From Gammaproteobacteria bacterium (GTDB taxonomy: Bacteria; Pseudomonadota; Gammaproteobacteria; GCA-001735895): DNA of 6,883 bases. Where the stretch lies: assembly GCA_029288195.1 (NCBI GenBank), contig JARFPR010000046.1, forward strand, positions 1 to 6,883, read 5' to 3'. Each line of letters opens with the position of its first letter. The first letter of the stretch is position 1. Both the position numbers and the translations under genes were made by a program. Shown here piece by piece: positions 1-6,150 of the stretch. The notes under the pieces were generated by a model. The model had not been told where the DNA came from. It ran no database searches and worked only from the letters and a program-made list of their open reading frames with translations.

Positions 1-116
1 CGGCACCCCGGGCGCGAGCCTACATGGATGTATCGGTCCGACGCATCGGTACGGCGATTCTGAAAACATAGATCGGAGTTCGTGCCGTTCGAAGGATTTA
101 CCAGAAGTGTCTGAGT
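1..116. other. Partial intergenic region downstream of nadB
   Basis: I see no convincing gene here. The plus frames carry only short open stretches with stops at 61-63 and about 68-70, none of which resembles a known protein end. The stretch holds a small palindrome, TACAT-GG-ATGTA at 21-32, preceded by a GC-rich GGGCGCGAGCC segment, and an inverted pair CGGCAC (1-6) / GTGCCG (82-87). This look is typical of short dispersed intergenic repeats in gammaproteobacteria, but one partial copy cannot establish that. No clear terminator for nadB (hairpin plus T-run in the leftward direction) is visible. Confidence 0.4.
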
Positions 117-1733
117 TTAGATGGAGGCGAGTTTGGCCGGGATTTTTTTGAGTTGGCTGGGATCGAGGATGGTGGGGGCCAGGAACTTGTCGCTGGATTC
201 CGGGTAGTCGAGGGTGAAATGCAGGCCACGGCTTTCCTTGCGCATCAGCGCTGAGCGGATGATCAGTTCAGCAACCACGACCAGGTTACGTAATTCCAGC
301 AGATCGGGCGATACCTTGTAATTGCCGTAGTATTCGTTGATTTCGCTCTTCAGCAGGTCGGCACGATGAAGCGCCCGCTCAAGGCGCTTGTTGGTGCGCA
401 CAATGCCGACGTAATCCCACATAAAGCGCCGCAACTCATCCCAGTTGTGCGCCACCACGATGTCTTCATCCGAATCGGTAACCTTGGATTCATCCCATCG
501 TTCGAGGGCTGGTAAGGCGGTGGTGGTATCGATCTCGGCTGTGATATTGGCGGCTGCCGCCTGGGAAAAAACCAGGCATTCGAGCAGCGAGTTGCTGGCC
601 ATGCGGTTGGCTCCGTGCAGGCCCGAGTAAGCAACCTCACCGACAGCATACAAATTCTCGAGATCAGTACGTCCATTCATATCGACCATCACGCCGCCGC
701 AGGTGTAGTGGGCTGCAGGTACTACGGGTATCGATTGCTTGGTAATGTCGATATCGAAGTCCAGGCATCGTTTATAAATAGTCGGGAAATGCGATTTGAT
801 GAAGGCCCGGCTTTTATGACTGATGTCGAGGTATACGCAATCGATGCCGAGACGTTTCATTTCATGGTCGATCGCACGCGCGACGATATCTCGTGGCGCG
901 AGCTCCGCGCGTTCATCGAAGCGCGGCATGAAACGTTCGCCGTCGGGCAGCAATAATTTCCCACCTTCGCCACGTATCGCCTCGGTAATCAGGAAAGACT
1001 TTGCTTCGGGGTGATAAAGACAGGTGGGATGGAACTGAATGAATTCCATATTAGCGACACGACACCCCGCTCGCCATGCCATTGCAATGCCGTCACCGGT
1101 CGAGCCATCGGGATTACTGGTATAGAGATAAACCTTGCTGGCACCGCCGGTGGCGAGGATTATTTTACGAGCCCTGAACACGTCGACACGCTGACTCTTT
1201 CGATTAAAGGCATAAAGACCGGCGCACTTATGCTGCTTGTTAATCAGGTCGATCGCGACGTGCTGATTGAATATTCTAATGTTGTTGCGTTCGAGTGCGT
1301 GTGCTTCCAACGTTTGTTGAAGAGCCTTGCCTGTGGCGTCGGCGGCATGCACAACCCGGCGGCGACTATGTCCGCCTTCGCGAGTCAAATGAAACCCACT
1401 GCTGCTAACATCCTGGCGATCGCGCGAAAACGGCATGCCGAGATCTGCAAGCCATTCGATATTTTGCCTGCCGGCAGCGGCACAAAATTCTACCACCGAG
1501 GCGTCACATAGGCCGGCACCTGCCTCGATCGTATCGAGGGTATGTTGATCGATACTGTCTTCCGGCTCGAGCACTGCCGAAATCCCGCCCTGTGCCCAGT
1601 AGCTTGAATGCTGTTCACCGGGCGTTTTGGCCAGAATCGCGATCTTGAGCGATGTCGGCAAATGCAGTGCTGCAGAAAGACCTGCAGCGCCAGAGCCGAC
1701 GATGATTATGTCAAATTTAGATTGCAGCGGCAT
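117..1733 (-). CDS. nadB: L-aspartate oxidase NadB
   Basis: NadB is a cytoplasmic FAD enzyme that oxidises L-aspartate to iminoaspartate, which quinolinate synthase NadA uses in de novo NAD synthesis. The product has 538 residues, close to the 540 of E. coli NadB. The dinucleotide-binding motif GSGAAG lies at residues 13-18 and a second FAD-contact segment, SSYWAQGGISA, at about 43-53. Family active-site positions are recognisable: Glu119 in TREGGHS, His235 in FHPT, Arg281 in APRDIVARA, His342 in HYTCGG and Arg377 in HGANRMASNSLLE. The C-terminal helical domain, with its NxR-rich segment, is complete to the TAA stop. I chose ATG 1733-1731 because an AGGA ribosome site (1742-1739) lies 5 nt ahead and the GxGxxG motif then sits where it should. 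A 16-codon extension to 1781 would overlap the likely promoter. The gene is divergent from rpoE, the same arrangement as in Pseudomonas. This family is related to succinate dehydrogenase flavoproteins, but the linkage and motifs favour NadB. Confidence 0.96.
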   Translation of the reverse strand: MPLQSKFDIIIVGSGAAGLSAALHLPTSLKIAILAKTPGEQHSSYWAQGGISAVLEPEDSIDQHTLDTIEAGAGLCDASVVEFCAAAGRQNIEWLADLGMPFSRDRQDVSSSGFHLTREGGHSRRRVVHAADATGKALQQTLEAHALERNNIRIFNQHVAIDLINKQHKCAGLYAFNRKSQRVDVFRARKIILATGGASKVYLYTSNPDGSTGDGIAMAWRAGCRVANMEFIQFHPTCLYHPEAKSFLITEAIRGEGGKLLLPDGERFMPRFDERAELAPRDIVARAIDHEMKRLGIDCVYLDISHKSRAFIKSHFPTIYKRCLDFDIDITKQSIPVVPAAHYTCGGVMVDMNGRTDLENLYAVGEVAYSGLHGANRMASNSLLECLVFSQAAAANITAEIDTTTALPALERWDESKVTDSDEDIVVAHNWDELRRFMWDYVGIVRTNKRLERALHRADLLKSEINEYYGNYKVSPDLLELRNLVVVAELIIRSALMRKESRGLHFTLDYPESSDKFLAPTILDPSQLKKIPAKLASI

Positions 1734-1738
1734 AACTA

Positions 1739-1742
1739 TCCT
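1739..1742 (-). promoter_or_regulatory. nadB ribosome-binding site
   Basis: Read on the minus strand, AGGA stands 5 nt before ATG 1733. It decides the start against the longer in-frame opening at 1781, which has no comparable site. Confidence 0.6.
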
Positions 1743-1759
1743 GGGTAGATGTTCAACCC

Positions 1760-1788
1760 AGTATAGTGAAATCCTTCGCATCTCAAAA
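1760..1788 (-). promoter_or_regulatory. Putative housekeeping promoter of nadB
   Basis: On the minus strand a good -10 box TATACT (1765-1760) is preceded, after 17 nt, by the weak -35 box TTTTGA (1788-1783). A better -35 sequence, TTGAGA, sits 15 nt away at 1786-1781. Transcription would begin near 1753 and give a leader of about 20 nt. Its -35 region ends only about 15 bp from the -35 box of the divergent rpoE promoter, so the two polymerases could interfere. This is assigned by inspection only. Confidence 0.35.
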
Positions 1789-1802
1789 CCCCGGAGTGGG
1801 TA

Positions 1803-1829
1803 GAACTTTTTGATATATAATCAGTCTCT
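1803..1829 (+). promoter_or_regulatory. Sigma-E-type promoter of rpoE (autoregulation)
   Basis: GAACTT (1803-1808), a 15-nt spacer and GTCTCT (1824-1829) match the known sigma-E consensus, roughly GGAACTT-N15/16-GTCTAA. The -35 core is complete and the -10 core TCT is present. Transcription should start at about 1835-1836, leaving a leader of about 58 nt before the rpoE ATG. Sigma-E operons are classically autoregulated through such a promoter, and the position directly upstream of rpoE fits. The AT-rich spacer also contains a perfect TATAAT (1816-1821). That box could serve the housekeeping sigma factor for basal expression, although only a poor -35 is found for it. Confidence 0.75.
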
Positions 1830-1893
1830 ATGACGGAGTACGGAGTATAAGTTTCAGCTATCTCCGACAAATATAAACAAACCAGGGTTATCA

Positions 1894-2469
1894 ATGGGGA
1901 CTAATCTGCTTGATGCAGAGTTGGTGAAAAGGGTACAGGCTGGAGATACTGGCGCTTTCGATATCCTGGTGCAAAAGTATCAGCACAAGGTGGTCAATCT
2001 GGTTGGCAGGTTTGTATCTGATCATGCCGAGTGCCAGGATATTGCGCAGGATTCCTTTATCAAGGCGTTTCGAGCGATCCAGAATTTCAGGGGCGACAGC
2101 CAGTTTTACACCTGGCTTTACCGGATTGCAGCCAATACGGCCAAGAATTACCTGGCGTCGCGGGCGCGAAAGTCCCCCGGTTACACGGTCGACGTCGATG
2201 ATGCCCAACATTTTGAGGGTGAATCGGGACTCAAGGAATATGCCAATCCAGAAAATCTGTTGTTAACAGATGAAATCAAGTCAACGGTTTTCAGCACTAT
2301 TGAGAATTTACCGGATGATCTGAAGTCGGCAATTACCTTGCGAGAACTGGATGGTTTGAGCTATGAAGAGATTGCGGAAGTGATGGATTGTCCGATTGGC
2401 ACGGTTAGATCGAGAATTTTTCGTGCCAGAGACGTAATCGATAAGGAACTTAGACCCCTGTTAGAGTGA
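1894..2469 (+). CDS. rpoE: RNA polymerase sigma-E factor RpoE (AlgU/AlgT)
   Basis: This extracytoplasmic-function sigma factor directs RNA polymerase to envelope-stress genes and is held inactive by RseA. It has 191 residues, the same as E. coli RpoE. Region 2 covers about residues 24-92 and includes the core-binding and -10-melting segment with DIAQDSFIKAFRAI (49-62) and FYTWLYRIAANTAKNYL (71-87). A variable linker follows at about 93-130. Region 4 covers about 132-186, with its helix-turn-helix near 155-179 around LSYEEIAEVMDC and GTVRSRIFRAR, which reads the GAACTT element. ATG 1894 is preceded by AGGG (1884-1887) at 6-nt spacing, and the N-terminus matches the family. It is first in the rse/muc operon, 58 bp before rseA. 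The name algU or algT is used in Pseudomonas-like species. Confidence 0.97.
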   Translation: MGTNLLDAELVKRVQAGDTGAFDILVQKYQHKVVNLVGRFVSDHAECQDIAQDSFIKAFRAIQNFRGDSQFYTWLYRIAANTAKNYLASRARKSPGYTVDVDDAQHFEGESGLKEYANPENLLLTDEIKSTVFSTIENLPDDLKSAITLRELDGLSYEEIAEVMDCPIGTVRSRIFRARDVIDKELRPLLE

Positions 2470-2473
2470 CTAA
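2445..2473 (+). promoter_or_regulatory. Candidate second sigma-E promoter ahead of rseA
   Basis: GGAACTT (2445-2451), 16 nt, then GACTAA (2468-2473). The -35 is a perfect match to the sigma-E consensus and the -10 differs by one base from GTCTAA. It overlaps the last codons and stop of rpoE and would start transcription near 2480, about 48 nt before rseA. The GAACTT overlaps Glu-Leu codons of the conserved rpoE C-terminus, so chance resemblance is possible. Confidence 0.4.
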
Positions 2474-2527
2474 GAAACAGAGAATAACAGCCGAAACATG
2501 AATAGTGGCTTAATATGAGACTTGGAA

Positions 2528-3151
2528 ATGACAGATCTAGATGACAAATTATCGTTCCTGTTGGACGATTATCCCGGCGAAAATGCCGGTGCAAACCTTG
2601 ACGAAGTGATTGCTGATGTTAATTTGCAATATCGTGCGCGGCGTTACCACATGATAGGTGAAGTCATGCGGCATGAGTTGCCCCGGGCGATTGATACCAG
2701 CTTCCACAGCAACATCATGGCCCGAATTCGTGAAGAAAAACCGCAGCAAGTTGCCGCGCAGCCGGTGACTGAAAAGCCTGCAACAAATGCTTCGATCCTG
2801 AGCTGGATTTCATTGAAACCCTTTGCCGGGCTGGCCGTGGCAGCCAGTGTTGCGATAGTTACGGTCGCCTTGTGGCAACCGCTCAAGCAAGGGGCAGGGC
2901 AAAACGATGACGGCCTCGTTTCGGCCGACCAGCAAAAAATTGAACAGCTTGCAAGGCAGCAGATACAGGGTGGTGTGGTTACGGCTTCAACCAGCGTACA
3001 ACCGCCAGGTATGCGCTGGAAAGTAGAGCGTGAATCACCCGGGCTACAACAGAAGCTGAATGCATACCTGGTAACGCATACCGAGTACTCTAACTCAATG
3101 CAAAGTTTGATCCCACAAGCTCGGGTGGCTGGATTTGATTCACAACAATAA
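2528..3151 (+). CDS. rseA: Anti-sigma-E factor RseA (MucA)
   Basis: RseA is a single-pass inner-membrane protein. Its cytoplasmic N-terminus binds RpoE, and its periplasmic part is cut by site-1 and then site-2 proteases under envelope stress. The 207-residue product (E. coli RseA has 216) has an N-terminal sigma-binding domain at about 1-70 with the helix around YRARRYHMIGEVMRHELP (35-52). A Gln/Pro/Ala-rich linker follows, then one membrane segment at about 97-117 (FAGLAVAASVAIVTVALW), then a periplasmic tail. The tail has a Gln-rich helix (131-148) and a C-terminal motif LNAYLVTHTEYS (177-188) typical of this family. I chose ATG 2528. A TTG two codons upstream (2522) would leave almost no spacing after the only purine stretch, GAG at 2517-2519. 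The ribosome site is weak in either case. The gene ends 13 bp before rseB. Confidence 0.93.
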   Translation: MTDLDDKLSFLLDDYPGENAGANLDEVIADVNLQYRARRYHMIGEVMRHELPRAIDTSFHSNIMARIREEKPQQVAAQPVTEKPATNASILSWISLKPFAGLAVAASVAIVTVALWQPLKQGAGQNDDGLVSADQQKIEQLARQQIQGGVVTASTSVQPPGMRWKVERESPGLQQKLNAYLVTHTEYSNSMQSLIPQARVAGFDSQQ

Positions 3152-3154
3152 CCC

Positions 3155-3160
3155 GGGAAG
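3155..3160 (+). promoter_or_regulatory. Ribosome-binding site fixing the rseB TTG start
   Basis: GGGAAG lies just after the rseA stop and 4 nt before TTG 3165 (6 nt counted from GGGA). The upstream in-frame TTG at 3135 has only a GGA one base away and lies inside rseA, so this site favours 3165. Confidence 0.55.
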
Positions 3161-3164
3161 CAAG

Positions 3165-4133
3165 TTGGCTTTTTTATCAAAGAGACTGGTTCCAATCCTG
3201 ATATCGTCGCTGGTTAGCATTCCAGTTTTGGCTGACCCCGCGATGGATTGGGTACAGAAGATGTCAGACGCGATGCGCAATCTCAACTACCGTGGCGATT
3301 TTGTTTACCTACACGAGAATCAGCTCGAAAGTATGCAGATCTCTCATTACAGGGACGCCCACGGAGAAAAGGAGCGCCTGGTTTCGCTTAATGGCGAGGC
3401 GCGTGAAGTGATTCGTGATAATCAGAACCTGACATGCATCTGGCCATCGAGTCGCAAGATTGTTGTCGATCTGGCGCGCAAGAATAGTTTCTCTCCGATT
3501 TTTATCCCGGAAGACATCGCCCGGCTGGAAAAATTCTACGTGATGAAACTACTGGGTAAAGATCGCGTTGCCAACATGAACGCCGTGGTGGTGCATATCG
3601 ATCCCAGGGACAAGTACCGATATGGTATGAAATTCTGGATTAACGAGGATAACGGATTAATGATGAAATCCAGCCTCATTAACGAAAAAGGCAAGGTCGT
3701 TGAGCAAGTCATGTTTACCAGCCTGGAATTGTTTGAAGGCGATGATAAACCGGTGATAGATACGATGCCGAAAATTGACGAGAATTTCACCCTGGTGCGT
3801 TTTCACAGTGGCGATAGCTCGAAATCTTTTGCGGCCGATAGTTCCTGGCAGCTTGGGCAAACACCCGGTGGTTTCTGGCGCGAATCGGTGATGAAACGCA
3901 AAATCCCGGGTTCTGAAGACTTTGTGCATCAAATGGTTTTTACCGATGGCCTGGCTTCGCTTTCGGTATTTATTGAACGTCAATCCGGCATCGCGTCGCA
4001 GGGCGGTTCGTCGATGGGTGCGGTTAACGCTTTTATCCGAATTGTGAAAAATTATTCGGTGACCGCGATCGGTGAGGTACCCGCCGTGACCGTAAAGGAA
4101 GTTGCAGAATCGGTATCTTACCAGCAGCAGTAA
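3165..4133 (+). CDS. rseB: Sigma-E regulatory protein RseB (MucB)
   Basis: RseB is a periplasmic protein that binds the periplasmic tail of RseA and blocks site-1 cleavage. In E. coli it senses mislocalised lipopolysaccharide and lipoprotein. There is no ATG before the mature part: the first in-frame ATG (3243) falls after the secretion signal. Starting at TTG 3165 gives 322 residues, close to the 318 of E. coli RseB. The signal peptide is typical: basic SKR at 5-7, hydrophobic VPILISSLVSIPVLA, and a cleavage site after Ala23 (VLA-DP). The large N-terminal LolA/LppX-like domain runs to about residue 200, including AMDWVQKMSDAMRNLNYRGDFVY and the WPSSRKIVVDL segment. The smaller C-terminal domain follows, with WQLGQTPGGFW and a final GEVPAVTVKEVAESV. 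It ends in TAA 4131-4133. A start at TTG 3135 would place ten extra residues before the signal and overlap rseA. Confidence 0.93.
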   Translation: MAFLSKRLVPILISSLVSIPVLADPAMDWVQKMSDAMRNLNYRGDFVYLHENQLESMQISHYRDAHGEKERLVSLNGEAREVIRDNQNLTCIWPSSRKIVVDLARKNSFSPIFIPEDIARLEKFYVMKLLGKDRVANMNAVVVHIDPRDKYRYGMKFWINEDNGLMMKSSLINEKGKVVEQVMFTSLELFEGDDKPVIDTMPKIDENFTLVRFHSGDSSKSFAADSSWQLGQTPGGFWRESVMKRKIPGSEDFVHQMVFTDGLASLSVFIERQSGIASQGGSSMGAVNAFIRIVKNYSVTAIGEVPAVTVKEVAESVSYQQQ

Positions 4134-4163
4134 TCATGAAAACGGGATTGGCTGTCCACACAA

Positions 4164-4187
4164 TTATCGTGCAATTCAGCACAATAA
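4164..4187. repeat. Short inverted repeat in the rseB-rseC gap
   Basis: TTATCGTGC (4164-4172) and GCACAATAA (4179-4187) pair at 8 of 9 positions around a 6-nt loop. No T-run follows, so it is not a convincing terminator. It could be a weak RNA hairpin at the 3' end of the rpoE-rseA-rseB message or a protein-binding site. Confidence 0.35.
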
Positions 4188-4200
4188 ATTGATATCAAAA

Positions 4201-4229
4201 TTGACTTATCTTCGCTTCGATCCGATTAT
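4201..4229 (+). promoter_or_regulatory. Putative housekeeping promoter of rseC
   Basis: TTGACT (4201-4206, five of six bases of the -35 consensus), 17 nt, then GATTAT (4224-4229, four of six of the -10 consensus). Transcription would be expected around 4236, the A of the rseC ATG. It lies in the only gap of about 100 bp inside the operon, which supports a real entry point for rseC-mucD. Confidence 0.45.
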
Positions 4230-4235
4230 ACATGG

Positions 4236-4688
4236 ATGATTACTGAATCAGCAGTTGTCACACGGCGCGAGGGCAAACTGGTCGAACTCGAGCTCCAACG
4301 CGACTCAAGCTGCGGCCAGTGCGAACTCAGTAAGGGCTGTGGCACCGGTGCCCTCGGCCGCTTGCTCGGACATCGCAGTAAACCCATCCTGATTGAAACC
4401 GATCATGATTTAAAGCCGGGTGACAGGTTGCAGTTGGGGCTGTCTGAATCAGCGCTGGTCAAGGCGAGCTTAACCATATACGGATTACCGCTGCTGGGAA
4501 TGGTGTGCGCTGGATTTTTGGCCACGCTGCTGACGGCGTCCGAAGGACTGGTGGTTGTCGCCGCAATTGCGGGTTTCTTTGCCGGGTTTAAAATAGCTAG
4601 TTTTATTACCCATTCCCTTGAAGATGCGAAGTTTACACCCTATATCATTGATATCAATGTGAACCCCGGACCTCATACAAGGTCATAA
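4236..4688 (+). CDS. rseC: SoxR-reducing/regulatory membrane protein RseC (MucC)
   Basis: RseC is an inner-membrane protein of the sigma-E operon. In E. coli it has a mild positive effect on sigma-E and has been linked to reduction of the redox sensor SoxR. The 150-residue product shows the family pattern. A soluble N-terminal part carries a cysteine cluster, Cys26-x2-Cys29-x5-Cys35 in SSCGQCELSKGCG, followed by a beta-rich stretch to about 70. Two membrane segments follow at about 77-99 and 104-124, with glycine-rich packing in the second, and then a short polar tail. ATG 4236 is the only reasonable start and matches the family N-terminus (MITESAVVTRREG). No purine-rich ribosome site precedes it, which is unusual beside its neighbours. 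The overlapping ATG at 4232 runs to a stop after four codons. mucD follows 31 bp later. Confidence 0.92.
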   Translation: MITESAVVTRREGKLVELELQRDSSCGQCELSKGCGTGALGRLLGHRSKPILIETDHDLKPGDRLQLGLSESALVKASLTIYGLPLLGMVCAGFLATLLTASEGLVVVAAIAGFFAGFKIASFITHSLEDAKFTPYIIDINVNPGPHTRS

Positions 4689-4708
4689 AACTGTATTCGA
4701 AATTATCT

Positions 4709-4713
4709 GGAAG
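4709..4713 (+). promoter_or_regulatory. mucD ribosome-binding site
   Basis: GGAAG stands 6 nt before ATG 4720, the clearest such site after the one of rpoE, and confirms the start that begins the signal peptide. Confidence 0.55.
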
Positions 4714-4719
4714 TTACCA

Positions 4720-6135
4720 ATGACATATTTTAGTAAATATATTTACCAAACCGTTTTAGCGACTATTTTAATCCTGCCCCTGGGGGCCCAGGCTGCCCTG
4801 CCTGACTTCACCAAAATTGTCGATCAGGCTAAAGATTCAGTGGTCAATATCAGTACCAAGTCCAAACCCAGATCGTCCAGTACAAGGGAATATAATATTC
4901 CCGAACTACCCGAGGGTTCACCTTTCGGAGAGCTGTTCGAGAAATTTTTTGATCGCGATGAATTCGATCGCAGACGTCGTGATGCACAATCTCTGGGCTC
5001 AGGATTTATCGTTTCCGAAGACGGTTATATCCTAACCAATCACCATGTCATTGACGGTGCTGAGGAAGTTATCGTGCGCATGTCCAATCGCAAGGAATTC
5101 GTGGCCAAGATTATTGGCTCGGATCAGGCATCTGACGTTGCCGTATTAAAAGTTGATGCCGAGGATTTACCGGTTCTGCAATATGGGGATTCCGATGAGC
5201 TTAAAGTTGGCGAGTGGGTACTCGCGATCGGCTCACCTTTCGGGTTTGATCACAGCGTAACGGCCGGGATTGTAAGTGCCAAGGGTCGCAGTTTACCCAG
5301 TGACAATTACGTTCCTTTCATTCAGACTGACGTCGCGATCAATCCGGGAAATTCGGGCGGCCCGCTTTTTAACCTGGACGGTGAAGTGATTGGTATCAAT
5401 TCTCAAATTTATAGCCGCACCGGCGGCTTCATGGGATTGTCTTTCGCCATCCCGATCGAAATGGCAGTTGATGTTGCCGATCAGATAAAAGAAACCGGTT
5501 CGGTTTCCCGTGGTTGGCTCGGCGTGTTAATCCAGGAAGTCACGCGCGAGCTGGCGGAATCGTTTGGCATGGAAAATCCGCATGGTGCCCTGGTGGCCAA
5601 GGTTCTGGATGATAGTCCCGCAGCTGCGGCAGGCCTCGAAGTCGGTGATGTCATCGTCGAATTCAACGGCAAGAAAGTGATGCGTTCCAGTGGCTTACCA
5701 CCGCTGGTCGGACGCGCCAAGGTTGGCGAACAGGCTCGCGTTACGGTAATACGCGATAAAAAGCGACGTACCATTGGTGTTGATATTGCTCAATTACCGA
5801 CCGCAATAACCCAGGCTTCCTTTACGCCAGATGAGGAGCCAAACAGCGAGGATTCGGCGCTGGGTATGAAAGTCGAGGCTTTGAGTAGTGAGGACGGCAA
5901 GCGGCTCAAAATCGAAAATGGAGTGCAGGTTGTCGATGTGGACGAATACGGGCCTGCAAGCGATGCCGGAATTTTGAAAGGCGATGTCATCACCATGATT
6001 GATAACCAGGAAATCGAGTCGTTAGACGATTTTGCAGAGATAACCGAAGAATTGAAGGTCGGCAAATCGGTAGCACTGTTGGTGCAGCGCCGGGCCGGAC
6101 CGGTATTTCTCGCAATACGCCCCGAGGATTCATAA
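4720..6135 (+). CDS. mucD: Periplasmic serine endoprotease MucD (DegP/HtrA family)
   Basis: MucD degrades or refolds damaged envelope proteins in the periplasm and, in Pseudomonas, dampens sigma-E activation. The product has 471 residues, like P. aeruginosa MucD (474). The signal peptide covers residues 1-25, with Lys6, a hydrophobic core and a GAQA-A cleavage site. A charged, flexible loop at about 48-90 is rich in Asp, Arg and Phe (the family's LA-loop region). The trypsin-like domain carries an intact triad: His109 in TNHHV, Asp139 in ASDVAVLKV and Ser212 in NPGNSGGPL. Two PDZ domains follow, about 263-355 (starting GWLGV, with GLEVGDVIVEFNG) and about 378-465 (with GILKGDVITMIDN). It is the last core gene of the sigma-E operon, 31 bp after rseC and 15 bp before the glutaredoxin-like gene. 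DegQ/DegP paralogues are alternatives, but the position after rseC points to mucD. Confidence 0.95.
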   Translation: MTYFSKYIYQTVLATILILPLGAQAALPDFTKIVDQAKDSVVNISTKSKPRSSSTREYNIPELPEGSPFGELFEKFFDRDEFDRRRRDAQSLGSGFIVSEDGYILTNHHVIDGAEEVIVRMSNRKEFVAKIIGSDQASDVAVLKVDAEDLPVLQYGDSDELKVGEWVLAIGSPFGFDHSVTAGIVSAKGRSLPSDNYVPFIQTDVAINPGNSGGPLFNLDGEVIGINSQIYSRTGGFMGLSFAIPIEMAVDVADQIKETGSVSRGWLGVLIQEVTRELAESFGMENPHGALVAKVLDDSPAAAAGLEVGDVIVEFNGKKVMRSSGLPPLVGRAKVGEQARVTVIRDKKRRTIGVDIAQLPTAITQASFTPDEEPNSEDSALGMKVEALSSEDGKRLKIENGVQVVDVDEYGPASDAGILKGDVITMIDNQEIESLDDFAEITEELKVGKSVALLVQRRAGPVFLAIRPEDS

Positions 6136-6137
6136 CC

Positions 6138-6143
6138 GGGAAG
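6138..6143 (+). promoter_or_regulatory. Ribosome-binding site for the TTG start of the glutaredoxin-like gene
   Basis: GGGAAG lies directly after the mucD stop and 7 nt before TTG 6151. An in-frame TGA at 6148-6150 rules out any earlier start, so this site and the TTG define the gene start. Confidence 0.55.
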
Positions 6144-6150
6144 CGGCTGA

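Noticed and set aside
1011..1511. 166-codon open frame on the plus strand opposite nadB, and a shorter one at 615-956
   Set aside because: Both lie wholly inside the well-supported nadB gene on the other strand. They have no ribosome site and no recognisable protein features, and appear to be by-products of nadB codon use.
1734..1781. Longer NadB starting at 1781
   Set aside because: The extra 16 residues precede the normal NadB N-terminus, have no ribosome site, and would put the coding start inside the likely promoter. AGGA before ATG 1733 decides the matter.
2515..2544. Nine-codon open frame ATG-AGA-CTT... overlapping the rseA start
   Set aside because: It could in principle be a leader peptide, but it has no ribosome site and no telling composition.
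2644..3195. 183-codon open frame on the minus strand opposite rseA
   Set aside because: It is cysteine- and serine-rich in the way antisense frames often are, has no known domain, and rseA in the other strand shows clear family features.
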